From contig JAIESQ010000023.1 of NCBI GenBank assembly GCA_019745975.1, positions 1 to 42,627 of the forward strand: 42,627 bases of DNA. The letters run 5' to 3'. Origin of the DNA: Pirellulales bacterium (lineage in GTDB: Bacteria; Planctomycetota; Planctomycetia; Pirellulales; JAEUIK01). The notes under the pieces are model-generated. The model was not told where the DNA came from. It did not search any database and was given only the letters and a program-made list of their open reading frames with translations. The position numbers were made by a program, and so were the translations under genes. Within the stretch, counting starts at the first letter, position 1, and each line of letters opens with the position of its first letter. Shown here one piece after another: positions 1 to 6,889 of the stretch.

Positions 1-17
1 ACACGCCTGCGGCGGTC

Positions 18-40
18 GGTGCCGGCCAGCCGTGGCACCC
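18..40. repeat. Short inverted repeat, GGTGCC/GGCACC family
   Basis: GGTGCC (18-23) pairs with GGCACC (34-39). The right side, GCCAGCCGTGGCACCC (25-40), matches 19788-19803 at 15 of 16 bases, so this looks like one arm of a dispersed repeat whose other copy lies in the 5' part of a DUF1501 gene. It may continue or be cut off beyond the window edge. Confidence 0.5.
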
Positions 41-191
41 AAGGACTTAGGGCGTCACACAAAGATCATATAAATGAACATAATAATGGTTGACAAATAG
101 CCACCGCTTGCTAACATCAGATTTGCCCCACGGCCGCGGGATCGCGGTACGCCCGGGCGCCATGTCCGAACACGAAGCGGCCAATCTGTAG

Positions 192-243
192 CCGGGGTCT
201 GTGACCCCGGACGTGCAGACCCCGGTCCGGCCTCACAGAGGCC
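192..243. repeat. Two adjacent hairpins
   Basis: CCGGGGTC (192-199) and GACCCCGG (203-210) form a perfect 8-bp stem with loop TGT. GGCCTC (229-234) and GAGGCC (238-243) form a 6-bp stem with loop ACA. Neither is followed by a T-run, so they are not convincing intrinsic terminators. They fit REP-like intergenic hairpins. Confidence 0.5.
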
Positions 244-410
244 AGCCACAGTAAAGCAACTTCCTTCCAAGAAACAGGAGAAACCTGGCGCGCCAGCCTG
301 CGCGCCGAAACGACACCGACCAGCCACGCATCTCCTCCAGGGACTTCGCGATTCAACGAATCGTTTGTCAGAGTCGGACCCGAGAGCTGCGTCCGCCCTG
401 CGCGCCGAAC

Positions 411-505
411 CGTTAGCCGCGGAGCTTGCTCCGCGAGCTTGTGCGCTCGACGCGAAATTGGAACCTCACGCAAGCTAGCGCGCGGGACGAATCCCGCGGC
501 TAACG
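411..505. repeat. Nested inverted repeat with two tetraloop hairpins
   Basis: An outer 12-bp perfect inverted repeat, CGTTAGCCGCGG (411-422) and CCGCGGCTAACG (494-505), encloses two inner hairpins. These are CGCGGAG-CTTG-CTCCGCG at 418-435 and CGCGGGA-CGAA-TCCCGCG at 481-498. The inner hairpins sit at opposite ends and share the outer-arm bases, so the element could fold as one long stem or as two separate hairpins. This symmetrical layout resembles paired REP elements. Confidence 0.6.
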
Positions 506-510
506 AGTTC

Positions 511-638
511 TTGGACGCAAAACTCCCCTTGGACGCAAGTTGGACGCACGCGATCGGCGACTTGCGTCCAAGAATTACTCGATGTGGAGAAACGACTTAA
601 CTGCTTGTAACAGCCCCTTTGGACGGTTTGGACGCAAA
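511..638. repeat. TTGGACGCAA repeat cluster
   Basis: The word TTGGACGCAA occurs at 511-520, 529-538 and 628-637, and its complement lies inside 560-572. The copy at 528-540 (CTTGGACGCAAGT) and the one at 560-572 (ACTTGCGTCCAAG) form a 13-bp perfect inverted repeat with a 19-base loop. Spacing between copies is irregular, so this is not a CRISPR array. No protein-coding use is visible. Confidence 0.55.
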
Positions 639-733
639 TCCCCGGAACATTTTATTTTAGGGGACCCCCAGGTGGAGTACGGAGGTCGTCACGTGCAGCC
701 CAGCGCCGACGACCCGTGGGCGATCTCGGCAAT

Positions 734-1471
734 TCACTCTGGTCGCTCGATCGCACGCTTGGCTTCAGCTTCGATCTCCGCCTCGAAATCGCCGTTGAGC
801 GTCGCGGCGGCTGCATCGCGATCGACCATCAGCGATTCGAACAGGCCCTCGAGCGGATAGACCTCGCGGAACTTGTTGACGATCGCTTCGTAGGGGAGGT
901 CGGCGGCCGGGCCGTAGTCGTCGACATATTCCATGTGCCGGTTGCCGGCCACGTCGAAGGGATGATAGAGCGAGTCGGTGGCGCCGTCCCAATCGAGCGG
1001 CTTCAAGCCCGCCTTTTTGCACAAGCTGGCGTTGAACGCCACGGTGGCCTTGATCCAGCGTCCGCCGAGATAGAACTCGTTGTAACCGTGGTAGTAGAAG
1101 AGGTCGGTTCCCATTGCGGCCAGCAGTTTTTTGGTCGCCAGGTGATTGCGCACGGTGGCGTATCCCAGCCGGCACGCGATGCCCTGCGAGCGCGCCGCTG
1201 CCGCCAGCAGGCACGACTTAGTGACGCACCAGCCGCGACCCAGCGCAAGTGTATTGCTCGCGCGGAAACTCGCCCGATCCATGCGGATGCCGTACGCCGT
1301 GTAGCGAAGGCCATCGCGCACGGCATAAAACAGCCGCAGCGCCCGGGCGGTTTCGTCGCGCTCGTCGCCAACCGCTTGTCGCGCGAACTCGACAATCGAC
1401 GGATGGTCGGAATCGATGAACCAGGTAGGGCGCAAGTAGGGCGCGAACTCGGCGGCGGCACGGTCAATCAT
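734..1471 (-). CDS. Transglutaminase-like (papain-fold) domain protein
   Basis: The 245-residue product matches the bacterial transglutaminase-core superfamily. Cys82 lies in G-W-C-V-T-K-S, at the start of a helix, and His128 lies in Y-Y-H-G-Y-N-E-F-Y, followed by the G-G-R-W strand typical of the fold. By eye, the position of the usual third residue (Asp) carries Thr143, with Asn147 shortly after. The triad is therefore atypical, and protease or amidase activity is uncertain. There is no signal peptide, so it is probably cytoplasmic. I chose the ATG at 1469-1471 because an AGGAG (complement of 1482-1486) lies 10 bases upstream; a longer reading would begin with a Cys/Arg-rich stretch that does not look like protein. 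It is divergent from the AHSA1 gene across about 135 bases. Confidence 0.8.
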   Translation of the reverse strand: MIDRAAAEFAPYLRPTWFIDSDHPSIVEFARQAVGDERDETARALRLFYAVRDGLRYTAYGIRMDRASFRASNTLALGRGWCVTKSCLLAAAARSQGIACRLGYATVRNHLATKKLLAAMGTDLFYYHGYNEFYLGGRWIKATVAFNASLCKKAGLKPLDWDGATDSLYHPFDVAGNRHMEYVDDYGPAADLPYEAIVNKFREVYPLEGLFESLMVDRDAAAATLNGDFEAEIEAEAKRAIERPE

Positions 1472-1606
1472 CGAAACGTGGCTCCTGTCGCAGGCACCGT
1501 GGCAGTGAGTTGCCATTGAAACACGGCAACTCGGCCGGCGACAATAGGGGAGCTCGTTTCGCTTGTCGCGCGAGACCACCCGAATGGACTGTTGAGCATC
1601 GTAGCC

Positions 1607-2053
1607 ATGACTTCGTCTTCACCGATCCTGGTCGAGGTGTCGCGCCGCTTTGACGTCGCGGCCGAGCGCGTGTACGACGCCTGGCTTGATCCGGAGTTGT
1701 TGGGCCGGTGGATGTTTGGGCCGCGGCTTCGTGAGGAGCAGGTGCTGCACCTGAATGTCGACGCCCGCGTTGGCGGTGCGTTCTCATTTCTGGTGCGCCG
1801 CCCAGGGGGGGAGGTCGACCACATCGGCACCTATCGCGAGCTCGAACGGCCTCACCGGCTCGCCTTTACGTGGGGAGTTGCCGGTCAGTCGACAGACGAT
1901 AGCGTGGTCTCGATCGACATCCAGCCGCGCGACGCCGGCTGCGAACTGGCGCTCACGCACGCCATGGACCCGAAGTGGGCCGACTACGCCGAGCGTACCA
2001 GGTCTGCCTGGATCAGGATGGTCGACATGCTGGCTGACGTGCTTGCCGGCTGA
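1607..2053 (+). CDS. SRPBCC / AHSA1-like domain protein
   Basis: This 148-residue protein has the START-like fold signature of the AHSA1 (Aha1 C-terminal-like) family. It opens with a strand and then F-D-V-A-A-E-R-V-Y-D-A-W-L-D-P, continues with the W-M-F-G-P and D-A-R-V-G-G segments, and ends in a long helix (Y-A-E-R-T-R-S-A-W to L-A-D-V-L-A). Such small ligand-binding proteins often lie beside ArsR regulators, but none is present here, so no specific role can be assigned. An in-frame TTG at 1592 would add five residues; the ATG at 1607 gives the usual family start. The gene ends 25 bases before the convergent sigma-54 activator. Confidence 0.8.
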   Translation: MTSSSPILVEVSRRFDVAAERVYDAWLDPELLGRWMFGPRLREEQVLHLNVDARVGGAFSFLVRRPGGEVDHIGTYRELERPHRLAFTWGVAGQSTDDSVVSIDIQPRDAGCELALTHAMDPKWADYAERTRSAWIRMVDMLADVLAG

Positions 2054-2078
2054 AGCAGCACCTTGCCGCGCGATCGGC

Positions 2079-3626
2079 TCAGCCCGCCTGCAGCCGCGCG
2101 ACCAGCGCCGCGTCGATCTTGGCCCGCACCGTGCGCCGATCGAGCTTCAGCCTGCGGGCGGTCGCCTCGTAGCTCCCGGTTTCGGCGAACACCAGCGCGC
2201 AGTAGCGGCGCAGCAAGTCGTCGGCCGTGAGTTGCCCGCCGAGCATGGCTGTCACGAGCTCGTCGCGCGCGGTCACGGGCGCCGCCGCTGGCGCAGTGGC
2301 GGGCGGCACATACGACCTGCGGATCAGCACGTTTCGCAGGCATTGTTCCAGCTCGCGAATGTTCCCGGGCCAGGCATAGTCAAGCCCCAAGTGTTCTTCG
2401 ATCCAGCGCATGACCTCGTCGGCGAGCGCCTCGCCGTCGGGGCCGATCGCTCGTTGAGCCAGGTGCGCGATGAGGTGTCGCAATTCGGCCGGATTGTCCT
2501 GCACGCGCGCCCAGAGCGCTGGCACTTCGATCATGTCGGAACAAAGGCGGTAATAAAAATCCTCGCGGAAGCGGCCAGCGCGCATTTCGGCCGCCAAGTC
2601 GCGATTCGTGGCGGCGATGATCTTGCCACGGAACTCGCGCGACTGGGTCTCGCCAATTCGATTGAATTCGCGCGACTGCAACACCCGCAGCAGTTTGACC
2701 TGGATGCTGGCGTCGAGCTCGCCGATTTCGTCAAGAAACACCGTTCCCAGTGGTGGGCAGACTTCGAGCCAGCCTTGCCGATCGTCGATCGCGCCGGTGA
2801 ACGCCCCGCGCTTGTGCCCGAACAGCTCGCTTTCGATCAGCGTGGCGCTCAAGGCCGAAAGATTAATGGCGTGGAATGAGCCGGCGAAGTCCTCATGGAA
2901 ACGGCCGGCCGCCGCGTCGAAGGGAATATAGCGCGACAGCCCGATCGCTTGCGCCACAAGCTCCTTGCCGGTGCCCGAGGGCCCGGTGACCAGTGTGGTG
3001 TAGTCGGCCATGCGGGCGAAGAGCGTGCGTCGGTAGCGGCGCATGTCGTGCGTGAAGATCGATTCCCACACCTGGGCGCGCAACCGCACGGCAGGGCGCG
3101 AGACGCCGAGGATCAGTCGAAAGATGTTGCCAAACGCGCGGCGAATCTGAAAGAACCCGGCAAACAAATGCGGGAGTTGCTCGGCAAGCGTGCTGCGACC
3201 GGCCAGCGGCGCGAGCATGCGCTCGGCATCGCCGGCCAGCGCGCGATAAAGCTTGCCTGCCTGGCTCACTGCCTGGCGCCCCGAGGTGGCGATCAATTCG
3301 TCGAAACCAAAGCGATGCCGGTGATAGAGGACTGCCAGCAGAAAGTCCTCGTACAGCGGCGCCTCGCTGGCGTGCGCATCGGGATGACGCGCAAGTCGCT
3401 CGCGAGCGTGCTCGAGCGTCGCTTCACCGCGCGCCAAGAGCCGTTGCAAATTGGGGTGGTCGTGTTCGTCCTCGTAGCGCACGTTCCAATCGGACAAGTG
3501 CGAGTCGAATTCGGCGCCTAGGGCCGTCTGCTCACAAGCGATCCGCTCGGGCAGAAAGGGATTCGTATGAGCAAGGCGCACGACCGCTTCGACGAACTTG
3601 CGATCGGCGGGCGTGAAGAGCGCCAT
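2079..3626 (-). CDS. Sigma-54-dependent transcriptional activator with unrecognised sensor domain
   Basis: This 515-residue bacterial enhancer-binding protein would remodel sigma-54 RNA polymerase using ATP. The central AAA+ domain carries Walker A G-P-S-G-T-G-K-E (about residue 215), the sigma-54 contact loop G-A-F-T-G-A (about 275), Walker B V-F-L-D-E-I-G and the sensor motif A-T-N-R-D-L. A Fis-type helix-turn-helix lies at the C-terminus (S-Y-E-A-T-A-R-R-L-K-L-D-R-R-T-V). The N-terminal 190 or so residues are helical and are not a response-regulator receiver, PAS or GAF domain that I recognise, so the input signal is unknown. The ATG at 3624-3626 is preceded by GAGGTG at 7 bases; a longer reading adds 14 residues without a better site. 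It is monocistronic. A TGTACAT palindrome at 3688-3704 may be an operator. Confidence 0.9.
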   Translation of the reverse strand: MALFTPADRKFVEAVVRLAHTNPFLPERIACEQTALGAEFDSHLSDWNVRYEDEHDHPNLQRLLARGEATLEHARERLARHPDAHASEAPLYEDFLLAVLYHRHRFGFDELIATSGRQAVSQAGKLYRALAGDAERMLAPLAGRSTLAEQLPHLFAGFFQIRRAFGNIFRLILGVSRPAVRLRAQVWESIFTHDMRRYRRTLFARMADYTTLVTGPSGTGKELVAQAIGLSRYIPFDAAAGRFHEDFAGSFHAINLSALSATLIESELFGHKRGAFTGAIDDRQGWLEVCPPLGTVFLDEIGELDASIQVKLLRVLQSREFNRIGETQSREFRGKIIAATNRDLAAEMRAGRFREDFYYRLCSDMIEVPALWARVQDNPAELRHLIAHLAQRAIGPDGEALADEVMRWIEEHLGLDYAWPGNIRELEQCLRNVLIRRSYVPPATAPAAAPVTARDELVTAMLGGQLTADDLLRRYCALVFAETGSYEATARRLKLDRRTVRAKIDAALVARLQAG

Positions 3627-3687
3627 GTCGGGGCACCTCGAGGTGTCGTGTTGCGATGCCGTCGTCAACTAGATGGACTGCTCAAAC

Positions 3688-3704
3688 TGTACATCCAATG
3701 TACA
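3688..3704. promoter_or_regulatory. Palindrome TGTACAT-CCA-ATGTACA, candidate operator
   Basis: A perfect 7-bp inverted repeat with a 3-base centre lies 62 bases upstream of the sigma-54 activator start, in the 263-base region between divergent genes. A further half-like TGTAC follows near 3719. The symmetry suggests a dimeric DNA-binding protein, possibly the activator itself or a regulator of the divergent VIT/vWFA gene. The binding protein is not identifiable from sequence. Confidence 0.4.
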
Positions 3705-3889
3705 TCGACCGTCATGCAGTGTACGAATCGGCCTGGACAATCGGGTATCACTCGGCGATTCATGATTACTGTAAGTATCTTTCAACAAGCTACTTGCGAC
3801 AACAAAAGGACGAGCGGCACGGGATGTGATCTATCGCACGGTAGCCCGACAGTTGAGATCGGGCGGCGACTCGTTCAAGGAGCCTTGTG

Positions 3890-6115
3890 ATGTCACGCGA
3901 AACGTACCACTCGAAACCTACAAGACCCCGGCGTTGGTCGCATCGTCTGCTCGCCGGCGCGGCCGCTCTGGCCGTGATTCTCTGGGGAGGCACGGGCGCG
4001 CCACACTGCCGCGCGGCTGGTTTGTTGATCGCCGACGGCGGGCTGGGCGGCGTACTGGAAATCCAAGAGCAGGACGTTCGCGTCACGATCAACAACGGCA
4101 TCGCCGTGACCGAAGTCGAGCAAGTATTCAAGAATACCGAGCAGCGCGTCGTCGAGGCGCTCTACACGTTCCCGGTGCCGAAGCGGGCCTCGGTCGCCGA
4201 CTTCAGCATGTGGATTGGCGGTCGCGAGATGGTCGGCGAAGTCGTCGAGAAGGAACGTGCCCGGCAGATCTACGAAAGCTACAAAGTGCAGAAGCGCGAT
4301 CCCGGCCTGCTCGAGCAAGTCGACTACAAGCGCTTCGAGATGCGCATTTGTCCGATTGCGGCAGGCGCCGAGCAGAAGGTGCGCGTCGTCTACTACCAGG
4401 AGCTGGAGTTCGACCACGATCGCGCCAGCTACACCTATCCGCTGGCCACGAACACCACGACGGCGGCAAACGCCGCGGCCAAGGGGCGTTTCTCCTTCGC
4501 GCTCGACGTGAAAAGCGCCGTGCCGATTAGCGAGCTGAAGAGTCCATCGCACGTCGGACAGTTCGTCGTCGTGCGGCACACCGATCCGCACTACTGGCAG
4601 GCGAGCCTGGAGACGAGTGGCGGCGACCTGTCACGCGACGTGGTCATCAACTATGCCGTCGAAAAACCCCACACGGGGGTCGATCTCGTGACCTCGAAGC
4701 CCGCCGGCGAAGACGGCTACTTCCAGTTGACGATTACCGCCGGTCAGGAGCTCGAAAGCAAGCTCAAGGGGAGCGACTACATCTTCGTCATCGATGTTTC
4801 GGGGAGCATGATGAACGACGGCAAGCTGGCCGTCTCGCGCGACGCCGTGGCTGCTTTCGTCGAATCGTTGGGCGAAGATGATCGCTTCGAGCTGATCACT
4901 TTCAATATCGCCGCCAATCCGCTGTTCCGTGCCAGCACGCCAGTGACGACCGACAGCAAAGCGCGGGCGATCGAGTTTCTGCGATCGCAGCAGGCGGTCG
5001 GCGGCACCGTGTTGCGGCCGGCGATCGAAGCGGCTTATCGCTACTACGACAACGATCGGCAGTTGAACGTCGTCGTGCTCTCCGACGGCATGACGCAGCA
5101 AGGGGAGCAGCGCGAACTCTTGGCGCTGATCGGCCAGCGTCCCGCGGGGGCTAGCGTCTTCTGCGTGGGCGTGGGGAACGAAGTCAATCGACCGCTCTTG
5201 GATCAGCTCGCCACGGAAACGGGTGGGTTGGCGGCCTTCATGTCGGCGGGCGACGATTTCGCCGGGGCGGCCCAAGCGTTTCGCCGCAAGCTCACCCGCC
5301 CCGCCGCGCGAAACGTGAAACTCAGTTTCGCGGGGGGCGAAGTGTACGACGTCGAACCGCAAACGCTGCCGAACCTGTTCCACGGCCAGCCCATCCGGCT
5401 GTATGGCCGCTACAAGCAAAGCGGGCCGGCCAAGCTGCAGCTCTCGGCCGAAGTGCTCGGGGCGCCGCTGGAGCAAACGGTCGACGTCACGCTGCCGCCG
5501 CAAGACGACAGCAACCCCGAGATCGAGCGGATGTGGGCCTTGTATCGCGTCGAGCGCTTGATGGGACAGGATCGCCGCACGGGTTCGCGCGGCTCGTTCG
5601 ACGAGATCGTGCGACTCTGCGAGGGGTATTCGATCGCCGGCGAATACGCATCGTTCATCGTGCTGGAGAACGACGCGGAATACCAGCGTTGGAAGATCGA
5701 GCGCCGCAACGTCACGCGAGTCGGGCGCGATCGTCGGGCGCAAGCCGAGGTCCGCGAGCAACTGGCCCAGTTGCGCGAGCAGACAGCTCAACAAGTTGGG
5801 CCCGCGCCGGCCGACAAATTGGCCAACAAACCGCTCGACTCGCAGCCACCGGCCGCGACGCCGACCGAGTTGGCGCAGGCCAACCCGACGACGCCCGACG
5901 CCACGCCGCCAAACATGTCGGCGCCTGAGCAGCAGCGATGGACTTCGGGGCCGACGATTGTCGACGAGTCGTCGCAAGGATCGTCTCGCGGCCGATCGGG
6001 CGGGGGCGGAGCGATCGATCCCGTCACAGCTTTGACCGCCGCCGGCATGGGGCTGGCGGGTTGTTGGGGCGCGCGGCGACGACGCCGTCGCCCGAAGTCC
6101 TCGCAAGTGAACTAG
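3890..6115 (+). CDS. Secreted VIT + von Willebrand factor A protein with C-terminal sorting-type tail
   Basis: The 741-residue product has a basic N-terminus and hydrophobic signal segment (about residues 15-43). A VIT (inter-alpha-trypsin) domain follows at about 45-175. Next comes a vWFA domain with an intact MIDAS start D-V-S-G-S-M at residues 302-307, so it is probably a metal-dependent adhesion or binding protein outside the cytoplasm. A Pro/Ala/Thr/Gln-rich linker leads to the tail: S-G-G-G-G (about 703-707), a roughly 20-residue hydrophobic segment containing one Cys (about 725), and six consecutive Arg. This matches the general plan of GlyGly-CTERM-like sorting signals, and a rhombosortase-like gene follows directly. 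There is no LPXTG motif. AGGAG at 3878-3882 selects the ATG at 3890 over the GTG at 3887. The VIT plus vWFA layout recalls the family called marine proteobacterial sortase targets. Confidence 0.9.
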   Translation: MSRETYHSKPTRPRRWSHRLLAGAAALAVILWGGTGAPHCRAAGLLIADGGLGGVLEIQEQDVRVTINNGIAVTEVEQVFKNTEQRVVEALYTFPVPKRASVADFSMWIGGREMVGEVVEKERARQIYESYKVQKRDPGLLEQVDYKRFEMRICPIAAGAEQKVRVVYYQELEFDHDRASYTYPLATNTTTAANAAAKGRFSFALDVKSAVPISELKSPSHVGQFVVVRHTDPHYWQASLETSGGDLSRDVVINYAVEKPHTGVDLVTSKPAGEDGYFQLTITAGQELESKLKGSDYIFVIDVSGSMMNDGKLAVSRDAVAAFVESLGEDDRFELITFNIAANPLFRASTPVTTDSKARAIEFLRSQQAVGGTVLRPAIEAAYRYYDNDRQLNVVVLSDGMTQQGEQRELLALIGQRPAGASVFCVGVGNEVNRPLLDQLATETGGLAAFMSAGDDFAGAAQAFRRKLTRPAARNVKLSFAGGEVYDVEPQTLPNLFHGQPIRLYGRYKQSGPAKLQLSAEVLGAPLEQTVDVTLPPQDDSNPEIERMWALYRVERLMGQDRRTGSRGSFDEIVRLCEGYSIAGEYASFIVLENDAEYQRWKIERRNVTRVGRDRRAQAEVREQLAQLREQTAQQVGPAPADKLANKPLDSQPPAATPTELAQANPTTPDATPPNMSAPEQQRWTSGPTIVDESSQGSSRGRSGGGGAIDPVTALTAAGMGLAGCWGARRRRRRPKSSQVN

Positions 6116-6211
6116 GTTGTGGGCGGGGCGCCGCCGTGGGCTGCTTGGGAGCTGCGTACCCTCTCAGTGCAGCTCACGGCTTTTCTTGATTCGCAAACAG
6201 GAGATGGGCCA

Positions 6212-6889
6212 ATGACCGCCAACTTTAGCGACGCCGACCGTGGCCGGCCGCTCGCGACTTACCGGCCGATGGCCGCCGTCGGATGTGCGATTTTGGCGGT
6301 AGCAATCTGGCTTGTGCCGGGAGCGGCCGAGTGGCTGCAATTCGATCGCGGAGCGATTGCCGCGGGAGAAATCTGGCGCATCGTCAGCGGTCACTTGACG
6401 CATTGGAACGGCGATCACTTATTGTGGGACGTGCTGATGTTCGCCGTGCTTGGTGCGCTGGTGGAACGGACCAGCCGCGCCAGTTTTCTGGCAACGACGG
6501 TGCTGTCGGCGCTGGCGATCTCCGCGGCGCTATGGTTCTTGCAGCCGGCCCAAGTTCTATATCGCGGCTTGAGCGGAATCGATTCGGCCTTGTTCGTGTT
6601 TCAGGCTATCTGGCTGGCGCGCGAGGCGCTGAGCGAAAAACGATTCGCGGCCAGCGTGCTGCCGATGGTGGCGCTCGCCGGTTTCGTCGGCAAGGTGGGC
6701 TACGAATACGCCAGCGGCTGCACGTTGTTCGTCGATTCGGCGGCGGCCGGCTTCGCGCCGCTGCCCCTGGCGCACGTGATCGGCGGCCTGGTCGGCGCAG
6801 CGGTCTTAGCGGCCCGTGAAGCGGCTACTTGCTTAACGAGAGTTGACGAAGGGCCGTGGCGCCAGTGGTCGGCGAGGCTGTCTCGATGA
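6212..6889 (+). CDS. Rhombosortase-like rhomboid intramembrane serine protease
   Basis: The 225-residue polytopic membrane protein has about six hydrophobic segments. The order of motifs is H-L-T-H-W-N-G-D-H (61-69) after the first helix, Y-R-G-L-S-G-I-D-S (117-125) with presumed nucleophile Ser121, and L-P-L-A-H-V-I-G-G with presumed catalytic His188. This layout, including the short length, fits the rhombosortase (RrtA) branch of rhomboids, which cleaves GlyGly-CTERM proteins in the membrane; the membership call is from memory of the motifs. The ATG at 6212 has AGGAG in the bases just upstream; a GTG at 6119 would add a non-protein-like leader. The gene lies 96 bases after the vWFA gene on the same strand, which makes that protein the obvious substrate. 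Its 3' end overlaps the convergent efflux gene by 65 bases. Confidence 0.75.
   Translation: MTANFSDADRGRPLATYRPMAAVGCAILAVAIWLVPGAAEWLQFDRGAIAAGEIWRIVSGHLTHWNGDHLLWDVLMFAVLGALVERTSRASFLATTVLSALAISAALWFLQPAQVLYRGLSGIDSALFVFQAIWLAREALSEKRFAASVLPMVALAGFVGKVGYEYASGCTLFVDSAAAGFAPLPLAHVIGGLVGAAVLAAREAATCLTRVDEGPWRQWSARLSR

Larger units (their letters stand above)
1..733. other. Gene-free, hairpin-rich intergenic region
   Basis: No open reading frame here has a recognisable domain, a ribosome binding site or protein-like composition. The stretch holds several short inverted repeats (listed separately), an AT-rich patch at about 55-110 that stands out from the high-GC surroundings, and repeated copies of a TTGGACGCAA word. 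A TTGACA at 90-95 followed 16 bases later by TAACAT could be a plus-strand promoter, but it would drive nothing recognisable, so I do not call it. The next gene runs towards this region on the minus strand, so its 5' half is the 3' side of that gene. Confidence 0.6.

Noticed and set aside
192-210. Intrinsic terminator
   Set aside because: A good stem-loop but no T-run on either side and no gene ending next to it.
511-638. CRISPR array
   Set aside because: Repeats are only 10-13 bases, irregularly spaced, partly inverted, and there are no cas genes.
716-1519. Long plus-strand reading frame opposite the transglutaminase gene
   Set aside because: It is the mirror of a gene with recognised Cys/His motifs and has no domain or ribosome binding site. 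High GC keeps antisense frames open.
1755-2879. 374-residue plus-strand frame
   Set aside because: It runs out of frame through the AHSA1 gene and antisense to the sigma-54 activator, and its composition is not protein-like.
3688-3704. LexA (SOS) box
   Set aside because: The palindrome has TGTACAT arms with a 3-base centre and fits no LexA consensus I know, and neither neighbour is a repair gene.
4631-6106. 491-residue minus-strand frame opposite the VIT/vWFA gene
   Set aside because: Arg-rich shadow without domains; the plus-strand gene is certain.
3890-6115. LPXTG sortase substrate
   Set aside because: There is no LPXTG-type motif before the hydrophobic tail and no sortase gene nearby; a rhombosortase-like gene fits better.
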